DNA from: Agrostemma githago
Lineage: Eukaryota > Streptophyta > Magnoliopsida > Caryophyllales > Caryophyllaceae
DNA length: 64,000 bases
NCBI GenBank assembly: GCA_958450325.1
Contig: OY288251.1
Location: 63,443,666-63,507,665 of the forward strand
Direction: 5' to 3'
Shown here: positions 1-12,740 of the stretch, in pieces
Numbering within the stretch: position 1 is the stretch's first letter
Layout: every line of letters begins with the position of its first letter
The notes under the pieces: model-generated
Seen by the model: only the letters and a program-made list of their open reading frames with translations
What the model was told of the DNA's origin: nothing
The model's database searches: none
Translations under genes and position numbers: made by a program

Positions 1-345
1 AGGCTAGATGTGGTGTTAGCTGACCAGCTCGATTGTCACCCTTCTATTTGATGGTATGAGCATTGATAATTTTTGAATTGACCGTATCCCGGTCAAGGGA
101 CTTTCACTTGAGTTGATCGCTAACCGTGGTCATGGATTTTTGAATTTTATTTTTTTGTAAACCTCTTAGCCCCGGTTATGGGATTCTTCATTCGATTTGA
201 CCGTGTCACAGTTAAGGGATTGACCGTATCTGGTCGAGGGATGTCGAGAATTCTTTCTGATCGTGGTCAGCTCTTTTATTTTGGCCTTTTGCTTTTTCCT
301 TGGACTTTTTGATTTTTTTTAATCCAGTTTTTTTTCACGGCTACC

Positions 346-2508
346 TGTTGTGTTCCAAATTTGGCCCACTTTTCCACCTATTTAGACCCGTTTTCCAATC
401 GCTTTTGTGATATTTGTGTGTGATTATCGCCTTATTTGAGTCTTTCTCACTCTAGCGACCTCTCTTGTGCATTTTACGTGTTCTTGGGTAGTTTTTCTAT
501 TATTTTGATAGGAATCCATTGTCCGAGAGCATGTTCAAGCTTACATGGGCACAAGAGAGTGGAATATCATCCCAAAGCATGATTAAGGTCCAAACCCAAG
601 AAGTGAAACCTTGAGCAAAAGGGTAAAAGGCAATGATATGGCAAAACTCAAGTCCATTGGGCAACTTCACAAGGCAAGATCGAACTTCAAATGCATATAT
701 CTAAATTTATAGACATCGAATTTAAGCAATTCTAGTTGGAGATGAAAGCTTATCTTCTTAGCTTTCCAACGACATATCACACGCCCCAATCGGAGATCAA
801 ACGAGAGAGTTATGACCCTTTGAAGTCACAGGGTGAAGTTTCACCCGATGAGATTTGACCGGGCGAAATTTCACCCTACCAGATTTTTGAGTTTTTGGTC
901 ATATTTTTCACAGGGCGAAATTTCACCCGATGAGATTCTGACCGGCTGAAACTTCACCCGACGGTATTTTGGCGAGATTGGAGGGAATTTGCAGGGCAAA
1001 ACCTCACCTATGAAGATCCAAAGGGCAAAGTTTCATTTCAAGGACAAAATTAGAATTGGGCTTTGTTTTTAGTGACCCATCAAGGCTTTGTATATATAGT
1101 TAACCCTAGATTTCTATCATGTACTCCATTATTATGCTTCACGAGATCTAGAAACTCCATTAGTTTAGACAAGTTTATATCATTCTAATCTAGTAAAAAC
1201 ATTAGTCTAGTCTTAGATTTTATTGAAGATTGAAGGGTTTGCAAGGATTGGGTGACAAAGTTCTTGTATTTCTTTCTTCAAGCTTCATTCTTTTTATGTT
1301 AATCTTCATCTTCTTCATTGAGTATTTCCACCATTGTTGGTACTTTCTTCTCCTCTCTCTCCTCTCTAATTAGTTTCTTCTCTAGTTTTTCCTCTAGTTT
1401 ATTGTTTTTCTTGGTTTTTCTTGCTTTGTTATTGTTTTTCCTAGTAGAATTTGCTCTTGGTTTTATTTTTTCTCTCACTTGTGTTAGATTAATTTCCCCT
1501 CTTTTTGTTAGTATAGATTGTTTTTGCCTAATTTTTTTCTTAGTGGTTCTTGTTAGTTATACCATGATTAGTGAGTAGATCTTTGTTAGGGGGTTAGGGG
1601 AGGATGAATTTGGGTAACATGGATTAAGGACTCTTGTGATTGAATGCACTTGGGTTGATTTGTCTATTTTGGAATTGTTGTATGCTTGTCGACTTTACTT
1701 GATCAATTTAGTTGACTCGTATTCACCCTCGTCAATATATGGGGAAACTCAGGGCTTGGGTAATTCCTGTTAGCTTTTTATTTGAATGTTTATTTGTTAA
1801 TTTGGGGCAAGGTTGATTTGTGTTTATAATGTGGGAGGATTAGTATGTGAATGTTCTTAGTTGATTGGAGAATTGTGTTGTATTCATTGCATTTCATGAG
1901 GTGAGGTACACTTGCCTATTTATAGGCATCCAACATTCATCTACATTCTTCTCCTACGTCCTTCTTCTAAACTTTTCTTCTTCTTCTTCTTCTTCTTCTT
2001 CTTCTTCTTCTTCTTCTTCATTCTTCTACATTGTTCATTCCAGTACACCATTTCCTTCTACAACATTCTTTTCTATTTTCTAGATATTTCTATAAGATTT
2101 TTTAGATTATATTTCTAACAATTCCGACTTAGTGACCTAGCTTCTTTGTCGCGAAAGCGAGTCTTAGCGAGGTCGGGTGTAGAGACCGAAAGGTGACCCA
2201 TCCCTTATCGATCGTGTGTCGTTTGTTTGATTCTTTGTTTTATGTACCTCATTTCCGATTTCCCGACTCCCCCTAACGTCTTTCCTCTTATCGTTTTTCG
2301 TCTTAGTTATTTTAGATTGACTAGCTTAGTTTAGCTAAACTATCTAAAACCCCCCAAAATAGACACCAAACACTTATTGACTTAGACTTGACCGACTTTA
2401 CGAAGACCGTCCCTTGGATCGATCCCGACTTACCACTACTATATTAGTTAGGTTCGTAGGTGTTTACAAATATTGTTTGATCGTGCGGGTCGCGACGCCC
2501 GCACATCA
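346..2508 (+). mobile_element. Solo LTR inserted in element A
   Basis: A 2163 bp unit starting TGTTGTG and ending CACATCA (TG...CA). It is flanked by the 5 bp direct repeat CTACC at 341-345 and 2509-2513. Sequence similar to element B stops at about 341 and resumes only near 2810, so this block is an insertion. A TATA-like run at 1089-1097 suggests plus orientation, and the unit contains a (TTC)n tract near 1976-2020. No internal region or second LTR is present. It is therefore best read as a solo LTR left by LTR-LTR recombination. The family is not identified, though a Ty3 type is plausible. Confidence 0.75.
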
Positions 2509-2513
2509 CTACC

Positions 2514-3319
2514 CCTTATGATGTTGGTAATAAGCACGGGCATTCTCGGATCTCTGGCATCCATTTGTGGACGGATCTGGGGTTGGGCCTATTAGTTGGA
2601 TTAGGCTTTTGGAGCTAAACCTTTGTAAGGAGTAGACATAGTTGGTGTTTATGTGAGTGAAAATTCACGGTGGAGTACTCTACGGTAAGCATGGTGGTTT
2701 GGATCTCGGGATTGCCAGCATAATTCCGAGCAAGCTTGGTGGAAACATTGTCCCAAGTTGGGTATTTCCTAGCGTTGAGCGTATAGAACAACGATGCTTC
2801 CTTTTTTTCCTTTTGGTCAGACTAACGCCTAAGGTAGAGATTGGTTATTCTTATTGGAGGGGTGTTTATTGTGGGAAATGAGCTTGCCTTCTGTCTTGAA
2901 CCCAAACTAGGAGACTACCTAGATTTGTCATAGGATTTGATACCGCTCCTGCTAGGGGTAGTTATGTGGCTTTATATGCCAGACATGGAACATGTAAAGG
3001 AAAACACGGGTCTTGATTCCCTGCAGTCACTATAGATGTGCATATAATAGTCACGTGCATATGCTCACAGTGTATGATGGTGTTCATCATGTTCTCGGAA
3101 ACACATAAGGAAAGCATATATGAGAGATAGAAAAGCTGATTTTATTGGATTGTAGAAAGAGGACAGAATACAGCTGACTCTGACTTTGACTTCAAAATTG
3201 AAAGAAATAGAACATCCTAGACTTGTACTTACACTCAGACTTAAATCAAATCTGGACTCTCGGATGTCTGGTTGATTGACTAGAACGATTTTGCTAATAT
3301 CATCAGTAGTCTTCGGCTT
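2514..3319 (-). other. Element A internal spacer without genes
   Basis: Non-coding internal DNA. 2810-3290 aligns by eye with 60305-60780 of element B. 2514-2810 has no counterpart there, so it was either lost from B or gained in A. Nothing here reads as a protein on either strand. Confidence 0.5.
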
Positions 3320-4245
3320 CTAAGGACTCAAATTGATGTCCAATATAGCCTTCAGTAGAAGCTTTACCCAGATCCTCATTATGTCGAAGATCGTCTTCAA
3401 TCCTAGTGCCAATTTTGGTAAGCACCGCAAAGTTTGAAATGTCGGCATACCTAAGATGGACGCGGTAAGAGGGTAGGAGGTTGTTGATGATTGCCCCCCT
3501 AGTGTCTTCTTGTTGGGCTTGTCCACCAGCTTAACACTCTCAGCCCGCCAACGTTGAAGGTATTTGGTGAAACCCTATGTTGGATCTTGGGTCATGACTT
3601 CAAGAGTCCGCATGGTAGTCTGAAGTTCAGTATTATCAGAATAGTTTTGAGCGAATTCGGTAGCCACATCTTCTCAAGTTGGGATTTTTTTGTATTTAGC
3701 CTATAGAACCAGACTTTTGGGTATTTCTCGAGGGATGTACCGAACAAATTGATGAACATGTTGGCTTTGACCCCCTTGATTGCCATAAACGCCTTGAAGG
3801 CTCAGAGGTGTAGTAATGGATCCTCCGTCCCTTCGAATATGAGTAACCCCTCTAAGTTGAGATTCTTTGGTAGTTTCTCACTGATGGGTGTATAGTCTCA
3901 GGAGTTTTCAACGCGGATGTTGTTCCCATGGGGGGTATGGAACTGTTCCTCAAGCATACGCACCGTGCCGATCATCTTGGCAAATGGCCCAATATTCACC
4001 AATCCAGAATTGAGGTCTTGCTGTTCAATGACAGTTAAACGAGCATTTATGGCCTCTTGGTCGGCTCTTACGAACCCTAGCTGGGTTTCAACCATGGCCT
4101 GCCTACTAACCATTGTCTCCAGCAAAGCCTTCATATCATTAATGGTGTTTTCCATGCCCCTATTTCCAGTGGTGGGTGTCATACTCTGCGAGAATACCCA
4201 CCTAATCAAGAAATGTTGCTTCGGAACCCGAACATGCCAAGGCAT
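3320..4245 (-). pseudogene. Degenerate gag of element A
   Basis: Three minus-strand reading pieces in different frames follow one another: 4245-3898, 3786-3592 and 3526-3320. The first carries a helical, Met/Gln-rich stretch typical of the region before the capsid-like domain of plant Ty3 gag. The second contains the pattern F-x-x-L-F-G-T-S-L-x-x-Y-x-x-x-W-F, which resembles the core of the retrotransposon gag domain. The reading frame changes at least twice and no start can be chosen, so the gene is dead. Element B lacks this block completely. The gag call is an inference from short motifs. Confidence 0.5.
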
Positions 4246-5841
4246 AGGAAATAGCGCGGGAGGAAAGACGACTCTGGTCTGACTTTCCTAAAACAAGTGC
4301 GTAGGGTGCAATTCTCGGAGCGATTATGATTAATCCCTCCGTCGGAGAATAACCCCCAAAGTAAAACTAAGGACTCTGATAGGACTCAGATGGTGTCGCA
4401 TCTAAGTGACTTGAAAGCGGCACGCGTGAGACAACACGTATAGGACATGACCCTTAGAGCAACTGTGATTTATCGCTCTGCTGAAGGGTAGCCCCCGAGT
4501 GGGATTGAAGACTTTGCTAAGACTCGAGTGTTGGACGAGTGACCTCTACACCTAAGGATCACAGACCTTTTGTTATAGGGCTATGCCTTGTAAAAGGTTG
4601 ACTCGGCCTCGAGAAAGGCAGACAGGGTAAGGGAAAAAACTCGTGATGTGAGATCGGCAGAGCTTCGACGCTAGAGACCCTTGACTTGACTTGAATAAGG
4701 ATGGACCTTGGGATTAGGGTAGACCCTTAAGTTAAAGGTCAGGGTTCTGGAATTGAGATGACTCGACTAACAGATTGAAAGACGGGCTAAATTTCATCAG
4801 GAAAGGTCGTGGGGACCGTCCTCTCGGAGGGAAAAATTGTGTTGGACTTTCTGGTTAGGACTCGAGTGTTTAGACGAACCTTCCATTTACGAGTGTACGA
4901 CTCGTGTTGGTTGGTTATGCCTTTAGGATGAGGCAGACTTTGATGGGGAAGAAACTTGTGATGTAGGATCGACGGAGTTTCGACGCTATAGACCTTCAAC
5001 AGACCAGATAAGTCCCGACACACGAATTACGGTAGGTCCTAGAATGAGGAAAGGTTTTGAAAATGATTAAATTCTGAAAATTGAGAGGACGGACCTGTCT
5101 TTTGAAATAAGCAGCATGCCTACAGGACCGATTTATTTTGAAAAGTTGAATATTTGGAATTTCGTAAATTTGAATATCGAAAAATGAATTTACGAAAATT
5201 TAAAAATCAAAAACAGGATCCCGAAGATTTGAAAATCGGAAACGACATTCCGGAGATTTGAAAATTGAGAATGGCATCTCGAAGATTTGAGAATCGAAAT
5301 TGAATTTTGAAAATTCGAAAATCGAAAGAGGATCGGAAATTTGAATATTGAAATGGACAGCATACCAGCTAGAAACTAGGCTACTTTTGAGTCAAATCAT
5401 AAGTCTAAATTTCGGCAGCATTCCGAGTTTTTGAAAAGATGCATTTTTTTTGGAAATGATGGTTTTTTGAAAACGACACGGAAACCAAGTAGCACATAAT
5501 CACGCAAACATTATGACGACAGCATGTATGCTTTACGCTAAGTCTCGGTCGGTCTATATAGGGTCTATACAAGTGCGCATAGTCTTTCCGATAATCGAGA
5601 CGGACTCCCTTACCAATTTGTATAAGGACATGCCGCGAAACCCATACGAATTAGCCACGAACACCTTGACGTAACCAATTTGGAATACATCGCGGTATAG
5701 TGGGACGCCGGTCGCCAGTACCGGCCCGGGTAAAATTGGGGTTATGCATGAACCGTAAAACTAACACGCGTATTAAACTAACCAATCTATTACTCCTCAA
5801 GTCTCACCCTGAAGATCCCGATGAAAAGTTGTACATCGGGT
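4246..5841 (-). other. Element A 5' leader region, non-coding, with degenerate repeats
   Basis: This lies between the gag remnant and the primer site and would be the 5' leader in element orientation. 4290-4520 and 4900-5040 align with 61130-61320 and 61500-61620 of element B. 5140-5350 holds a run of imperfect short repeats around the words GATTTGAAAATCG and GAAATTTGAA. No gene is visible. Confidence 0.5.
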
Positions 5842-5860
5842 ATCCCCAGCGGAGTCGCCA
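5842..5860 (-). other. Primer-binding site of element A (tRNA-Arg type)
   Basis: On the minus strand the 19 nt read TGGCGACTCCGCTGGGGAT. This would pair with the 3' end of a plant tRNA-Arg plus CCA. It lies 3 nt from the LTR boundary. Element B carries the identical 19 nt at 62255-62273. Use of tRNA-Arg primers is known for Ogre-type elements. The tRNA match is from memory. Confidence 0.8.
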
Positions 5861-5863
5861 AAT

Positions 5864-7262
5864 TGTGGACATGGCAAAGTCCACCCCAACGCGGCCACGC
5901 GCGAGTTTGGGTAGGCGATATGAATCTTGTGGTGAGATTGTTCTCGGGTCGAAATTTAAATCAAAGTTTGGAGTCGCCACCGAACTTTATGGGAGTTCGG
6001 ACCCGTTCGGACCCACTCTGTCTTACGTATCATGTACAAAGCACGGTCCGCTTTAGTACTAGAGCTTGTGGGGTTCGTCCCTTTGCATAACGATACCGAT
6101 ATCGAGTTATTGGGTATCGTGTATCGAATGACTCTCGTTCGCCAACGGTTTCGGACATCCGGAAACCAAAGGTTCTGAGTAAGGGGTGAGGGTACGTGTT
6201 GGGAAGCCCACGAAGGACACTCAGTCCCGCCCGCTCGTAGCGGCTTCTACTAAGATATCAATTGGTTTTTTAATACGTGAGCTAGTAATTTGGTGAAATG
6301 TTATGCAAACATTGTTTTACGATGCATAAATATAATACGTGTTGCTACGTCATTTAATGCATCCTGGTTTATGTCAAAGTGGTTTAGAATGCGATTTTCA
6401 TTTAAAGGCGATAAATGGCAAACATCGAAAATAAAACTTTTAAGTAAATTACAAATTACACGGGCGGAAATACAACCCAGAATTCACAATACAACAAGCA
6501 ATATTATAATAATCGGGTTAGTAATGATAAATATGGACTATAGACGGACTCGAAAATAGACGACATAAATTGAAACCGTAAATCAAGGATTGGAAAAGCT
6601 CCGATCAAGTACACATTGCGTTGCGTATTAATCGAAGGACAAAGGCTTATATCACGTTTAGGTTCACGGTGGTGACCTACAGGGTCACTCGATCGAGTCA
6701 TTGAGGGGACTCGATCGAGTGCCCATTGTGAAGACCCCCTGCCCATTTTTGAGGGGTTACTCGATCGAGTGACCGTTAGGCACTCGGTCGAGTGCCCTCT
6801 GCACGAGTGATGACTCGTTTCGAAAAAGGGCTACTTCGTAGCTTAATGATCCAAATCGAGGGCTAACCAAGTTAGACATAAATATTATATTATTTATGTT
6901 TACTCGATTCTCAATAACTCGTTATGCGCGATGCTCGACTACAGAACCGGTATCAAGAATTTTAGAGTAATATTTTAAAAATAATGTCGAATGTGTTTGA
7001 CAATAAACTACCGCGATCACGTTATACCTGTAGGTGTCTAGGGCGGCGCACCTCGAAGGGTGTCGCCTCCAATACAACTTTCGAGGATTATAACGGACTT
7101 TTGGACGGAATTCATTATCGAACACACTCGATTCGAAAATTCGATCGTCGTCATAAACTTAGATCCTCGGCGTTTCGATGTCGTAATTTGGCGTTTAAAG
7201 CCTACGACTATCGATTTAGCGTCATTGGATGTTGCTCGAACCGATTAAAAAAATTATTTTTG

Positions 7263-7267
<5 letters not shown>
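5864..7267 (-). mobile_element. Element A 5' LTR, promoter-distal part
   Basis: This starts TGTGGACATG on the plus strand and aligns with the first ~1.4 kb of both element B LTRs (55718 and 62277). It breaks off in a (TA)n tract where the MULE was inserted. The rest of the LTR is at 35072-35131 and 36281-37273. Together the pieces give about 2.46 kb, close to the 2426 bp of the complete element B LTR. Four copies of an ACTCGATCGAGT-type palindrome lie at 6680-6800. Confidence 0.8.

Positions 7268-7314
<47 letters not shown>
7268..7314. repeat. (TA)n microsatellite, left side of MULE
   Basis: About 23 TA units directly abut the MULE terminus. The same repeat abuts the other end (34746-34810) and both sides of the next MITE. 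It is the insertion target, so no exact target-site duplication can be defined. Confidence 0.9.
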
Positions 7315-7317
<3 letters not shown>

Positions 7318-7334
7318 GATCAAGGGAGTTACTA
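7315..7334 (+). repeat. MULE left terminal inverted repeat
   Basis: GGGATCAAGGGAGTT at 7316-7330 pairs with its inverted copy at 34726-34740. Both ends are embedded in (TA)n. Confidence 0.75.
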
Positions 7335-8706
7335 ACTCTCCAAGAGTCTCTTAGTGTTGATCCCCCCATCCATTTAGCTTAATATGGACGGTGGATGGAT
7401 GAGTTTAGATTGTATAAAAAAAAAAGTGCTGCGGGACTGATGTGCTGCGGACAGCCATCAACCCCATCACTAGTCAATAGCCCCCTCACCCTATCCCCCA
7501 ATTAATTTCCCTCCTCTCTATACTCCCGCCCAAAACGTTTCACCTTCCCCATTCACCTATTTTCAATTCTTTTCCTACCTAATCACTCACCACTCTCTTC
7601 CTCTCTAAAAAAAAATCAATCTCCATCTCCATCTCCATTTCCGCAGCTTCTCCATCTCCATCTACATTTCCGCAGCTTCTCCATTTCCAATAAGGTATGT
7701 TGAATGTTCAATTTTCGACCTCCGATTTTCCTTTTGTTCAACCCTTTTTTATTCCATTTTCATGAACCCTAAAAACACCAACTCCCGCATGCATGAACCA
7801 TAAAAAATGATAAAAGATCATTTTTCCAACCCGATAACCCTGATTTTGAGTTAAAGTTGTTGTAGTTGTACAGTGGTTGTAGTTATAGAGTCGAAGATGA
7901 AGTTTTTTTTTCTTTGACAACTAATATTCACACAGTTTTTATTCCTGATTAATCGTTATTCCTCTAGTTATAACCCTAATTTTGAGTTGAAGGGGTCGTA
8001 GTTGTACACTAGTTGTAGTTATAGAGCTAAAGATGAAGTCTTTATTTCTTTGTTGAAGTTCCCATAGTCGTCATTGTAAGTATGCATGTGCCATCGATTA
8101 GACAGTTCTTTGTTGAAGTTTTGCATGCTTCCTTGTTGAAGCTTACGTTAAAGCAGTCTTATAGTCACAGACTTGGTGTTTGGGAAGAAATAAAATTAAC
8201 ATTTGAAGAGTCATACAGAGCTGGTTGTACAGTCATACAGAGTTGCTTGTACAGTCATACAGAGTTTGTTGTGAAGTCACAGAATGATGTACAATCACAC
8301 GTTTGAAGCTACACAGTCGCAGTCTTATGATGCAAAGTCACACGCTTTATATTGTATAGTCACAGAGTTGTAAAGTCACAGAGTTGGTTGTACAGTCATA
8401 CAGAGTTGGTTGTACAGTCACCCGTTTGAAGGTACATAGTCGCACTCGTTACATTTTGTTGTGAAGTAACAGAATGATGTACAATCACACCTTTGAATCT
8501 ACACAGTCGCACTTGTTATGATGCAAAGTCACACGCTTTATATTGTATAGTCATGCAGTGTTGGTTGTATAGTCACCCGTTTGAGGCTGTATAGTCACAT
8601 TCCTTATGTTTCAGAGTCGCTCTCTTTTTACTGTAGAATCACACCGTTGAAGCCGTATACTCAGTTGTAAAATCACACTCTTTACGCATGTTGTTATTGC
8701 AGCAGA
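7335..8706 (+). promoter_or_regulatory. 5' region and 5'UTR intron of the MULE Ulp1 gene
   Basis: No protein is encoded here. 7620-7694 is a pyrimidine-rich leader with repeated CCGCAGCTTCTCCATCTCCA blocks. It is followed by a good donor (AAG|GTATGT, intron from 7695) and an acceptor (TTATTGCAG|CAGA, 8702) four bases before the ATG at 8707. This implies a 1008 bp intron in the 5'UTR. From about 8150 the intron is packed with degenerate TGTACAGTCACAC repeats. The promoter itself cannot be placed. Transcript evidence would be needed to confirm the leader exon. Confidence 0.5.
8140..8700 (+). repeat. Dispersed TGTACAGTCACAC-type repeat, block 1
   Basis: About twenty imperfect units with consensus near YTGTAYAGTCACAC plus 8-15 variable bases, such as 'ttggttgtacagtcatacag'. 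All lie in the 5'UTR intron and end just before the first coding exon. Confidence 0.8.
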
Positions 8707-10152
8707 ATGTCGGGTGTGAAGAAGAAAGTTCGAGCGAAGACCAGTAAGAAGAAGGTCATGGCAGAGACATCGGTCCGCGAAGATGTAATTGATGATAGAT
8801 TGGTTGTGGACCAAAATTTGGGTAAGAAGAAAAAGAAGAAGAAGAAGAAGAAGAAGAAGACTGTTGTAAAGTCTGTTGAAAATACATTAGGGGACCACAT
8901 CGTTGCCGAGACGAATGTGGTGGGGACAGAAATCGTTGACGAAGGCAGACACAAGAAAAAAAAGAGGGTGAGTTTTGATTCACCGGTCGCCGATCTGGAT
9001 GTGGGTGAGACAGAAACTGTTGAGGAAAGCAGGCCAAAAAAAAAGAGGAGGGTCAAATCTGATACACCGGTCGCCGATCTGGATGTGGGTGAGACAGAAA
9101 GTGTTAAGGAAAGCAGGCCCAAAAAAAAGAGGAGATTCAACTCTGATACACCGGCCGACCCCACAACCGTGTGTGTGTCTCGGAAGAAGAGGGGGGACCG
9201 CCGAGAGGGTCAACCAGATATTCACTGTAGGCCCAAGCGGTTGCACCAACTAATTGTGAAATTATCGAATGATCAGAAAGAGAGGGTGCGTGTTGTTGGC
9301 TTCGGCGGGCTCTTGGAGCTGAGGATCGAATCGGTCCCCACTGACCATGCGCTTATGTTCCTACGTGCATTTTCTGACGGGTCCCATATTTTCCGCGCCT
9401 CACGCCGGGAGGCATTCATGATGTCAAAGTACGACGTCCACGATTGCCTCCAGCTACCTTTAGGCCCTCATCCGGTGAAAATAATCCCAACACAAAATAA
9501 GAAAGGGGCAGACTCACCTGACGTGATCAGGTTAAAGAGTACCTGGAGGAAGGGGTTCGATGTGGTTGACAGCAGCGGGCCAATAACATTAGGGAGGGTG
9601 CACGAAAATTTAATGGCAACCAAAGCCGCTGACGACGAATTTGTCCGCAGGTTTGTGTTGTTCGCGTTGTCATCATTCCTCGCGCCTACTACGAACAACT
9701 CACTGGACCTGAGTCTGCTGGCCGCAGTGGAGGACGTGGACTTGATTGGTGAACAAGACTGGTGTAGCTTTGTCCTGCAGGATCTGGTGCGGGCGGGTAA
9801 GGGGACGCGTGACCCCAACAAAGTCGTCAACTACCTCCGGGGGTGCATCCCAATTCTGATGATTGCGTACTTCCAGCGCTACGATTTCTGTAGCGAGACT
9901 TGTAGATGCGACATACCATTTATCGCACATTGGGATGCACGGAGAATAAGCGATCGTCTTGCTGGGGAACTGGAGACGGGATCCCTGGGAAATCAGCTGC
10001 GTTCGAAGGTGTCATACCCACGTACATGTGGGAAAACAGGCAACGAGTGCACCCCCGCTATAACAATGCCCTCTGACAGCCAGCACTCTAGTCCAAAAAG
10101 AATAACGATAGGGGTGGAGAGAGGCGATCAATCGGAAGACAACGCGGTTGAC

Positions 10153-10541
10153 GTAAGTGATCTCCCATCCACTCTATAGATCATCAATTAATTGTTCGTG
10201 AAACGATTTAATATGAAAGCCTTACCTATGTTTTAAAAGCATATACGATTCATAAAACTGTGTTTATAAAGATTCTTGTATAGTCACGGTCGTTATGATC
10301 ACACTCATCCTGATGTATAGTCACATACTATTAGCTGTATAGTCACATACTATTACTTGTATAGACACACGCATTATGTTATCCAGTCAGTACTATAACC
10401 TGCACAGTCACACGCTATAAACTGTATAGTCACACACTTTATTCCTTACAGTCACACACTTAGATGCTTAGTCATAGTCACACTGCCAGCCTCAACACCA
10501 CTAAGCTTCGCACTAATGATTTGACTTCAACTGAATTATAG
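10153..10541 (+). repeat. TGTATAGTCACAC repeats filling intron 1 of the Ulp1 gene
   Basis: This 389 bp intron contains roughly ten units between 10270 and 10490. The flanking exons contain none. Confidence 0.75.
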
Positions 10542-11573
10542 GACGACCGGCGTTTTTTCATGGAATTCCGAAGGTGTGCGCTAGCCTTTTGCGGTTTCTG
10601 TGAGCAGGCTGCCTCCAAAGTAAGAGAAATATCGACGAGGAACAATGCAGTTCCAAGTCAGGACCCGTCCTCCCAACAATTCTGGGAAGATCCATCTGTC
10701 CTCCGGTATATCGATGAAGTCGTTTCGTTCGCCGGCCAGTTGAAGCAGACTACCCAGAACGCCTCCGTCGTTGAGGGCGAGCAGCAGCGCGATGCTGAAG
10801 CCTGCGGTCTGGTACGCCAAATTATGCAAGACTTGCGTGATTCTGGTTACGCGGATGAAGATATTGACAAATCAGGTTTCTACGTGGGAGATGATGATGG
10901 AACAGAAGGTTGCGATGATGAGGGGACTTTTGATGGTGGCATCGTGACACCAGGTTTCTGTGAGGGGGAAGTTGAAGAGAATGATGCCGCTGTAGAAATC
11001 AACCAAGACTCCGCTGTAAAGGGTTCGGTGGACATGAGTCCGACCGTAGTGGTGGATCTACGGCAAGCAGGGTGGGGGACAGCGGACGCACGGTCGGCTT
11101 TAGATGTAGCACCGGCTCCGCCCGATGCGACAGTCAGTTCTAGCCTTGAGAGGGAACTGCACAAAGCAGGCTGGGCTGTAGCGGACGCTGTTGCCACCAC
11201 GTCCGCGACGGAAGAAATCGTCGCGATCGATACTTAGCAGACAGACGATGGTTCAGTGACCAGGACGCACCCGGAGGCTAAACATCATCGGTACATCTTC
11301 CACTCTGACGTGGCATTTGAGTGCATGGACATGATTCCGAACAATTTGGGCTGCACGTTGGACTGTGGAAGAGTAATGAAGGGGCACCTTGTAATCTCTG
11401 GATTCATGTGCTCCAACATCGTCATCTTCTGGGATATCTTCAGCGTACGGAAAGACGTAATCGACTACGTCTTCGACCGGGGAATGCCACGTCCGTCAGG
11501 GTACGTACTTATTGTCCTGGTCATGTTGTTTTTAAAAATGCATGTGCTAATCGAGACTTCGTTTGTTCTGCAG

Positions 11574-12740
11574 CGAAATGCTGGTCGAGTACACAGCTTA
11601 CGACTGTATCGCGAGGGGCGACATGCAGACGCTCGAGCCTGGCCTAGAGGTGATGAATAACGTCGTTGAATGCTGGTGTAGGCTGCTGAACCACCTGGTG
11701 CACGACAAAAAAGCATCAAGAGTAACCAGTAGATGTTACTTCTCTCTTGGACATACGGTACGTTCAACCCCCAAATTAGGTGTATAATCGCAGACAATTG
11801 GCTGTATAGTCACACACTGTTACTTGTATAGTCACACACATTGTGTTGTCCAGTCACCGCTATAAACTGCACAGTCACACGCTACAAGTTGTATAGTCAC
11901 ACATTTTACGCTGTACAGTCGCACTCATGTCAAACTCAAACTGACTACATGTATTACCATCAATGAATGTGAGCAGGCCTCAGTGTTGTCATTGTGGAAG
12001 GAAGGAGGCAAGGGCAATAAATATGACGAAGAAATATTTTACGTGTGGGGCGAGTGGATAAAAAATAGTTTCTCCGACTTTGCTTTAGACTAGGACATGG
12101 TATTATCCTGGACATACTGTCTATTCGTAGTTGTTATCACCCCATAATCCTGACGCATTGTTTGCAGGTGTTCGTCCCGATCTTGACGGGTGACGAGGGT
12201 CACTACAGTTGCGCCTGCATCAACTTCAATTCTGAGCAAATAGAGTACCTCGACAACCAGTTGTACGATAAAGATTTTACAAAGTTGTCTTACTATGGCA
12301 TTACTCGGACAACGGTCAGGCCCTTTTAATTTAATATTGAATCAATTATGTGACCGCGAATGTGTCCAACAGCTGATCCTGTTTGAACTTGTTTTGCAGG
12401 TTGATAAGATGGGGGAGTTCATGGTACAACGAGGGCTGGAGAAAGGTGAGAAGGTCCGTGCGTTTAAATTGGTAAACGTTCTCTTATCATGGCAGGGAGT
12501 GGGGTACTCCGCCAATGACTGTGGAGTGTACCTGATGATGCACATGATGCTGTACAACGGGTCCTCGTTCAACTGCTCCTTGGGGACAATGGTGGCCATG
12601 AATATGTGCAGGGCGGAGATCACGGCGACCCTTATACTGAGCGACGCGAACAAGATGAGGAACGCTGTTTTGCAGAAAGTGATTGAATTCGGAAAATACA
12701 AGGAATCGTTGGAATCTGCCCGTACGTTTGAAACCACTCC
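11574..12740 (+). other. C48 protease module 1, catalytic triad intact
   Basis: His is at 12201-12203 (motif GHYSCACINF), Asp at 12252-12254 (LDNQ) and Cys at 12520-12522 (NDCGVY). A Trp-Gln pair lies upstream of the Cys, as expected for the oxyanion Gln. The order and spacing match the Ulp1 His-Asp-Cys triad. A TAG (12091-12093) lies in the exon just before the His exon. Confidence 0.75.
11758..11976 (+). repeat. TGTATAGTCACAC repeats filling intron 3 of the Ulp1 gene
   Basis: A 219 bp intron with about six units at 11790-11930. Confidence 0.75.

Larger units (their letters stand above)
1..5863 (-). mobile_element. Tat/Ogre-like LTR retrotransposon A, internal region (5' part)
   Basis: Internal sequence of a minus-strand Ty3-type element. 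It matches the internal region of element B in blocks: 1-340 resembles 60029-60310, 2810-3290 resembles 60305-60780, and 4290-5860 resembles 61130-62275. It ends at a primer-binding site followed by an LTR. Position 1 is inside the element, so its 3' part and 3' LTR lie outside the window. No intact ORF remains. Only gag traces survive at 3320-4245, and a solo LTR is inserted at 346-2508. Assignment to Tat/Ogre rests on the tRNA-Arg-type primer site and the long (about 2.4 kb) LTR. No reverse transcriptase is in view to confirm the lineage. Confidence 0.75.

Noticed and set aside
1865..2118. Ser/Phe-rich ORFs
   Set aside because: Translations of a (TTC)n tract inside the solo LTR.
5700..6090. 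Two plus-strand ORFs around the primer-binding site
   Set aside because: Cross the LTR boundary of element A and run against the element's direction; no similarity to anything.
8140..8700. CRISPR-like array of short repeats
   Set aside because: Units are imperfect, spacing is irregular, spacers are not unique blocks of constant length, and the context is a plant intron. No cas genes.
9468..9930. Minus ORFs opposite the first Ulp1 exon
   Set aside because: Antisense shadows; the plus strand has the long frame with family motifs.
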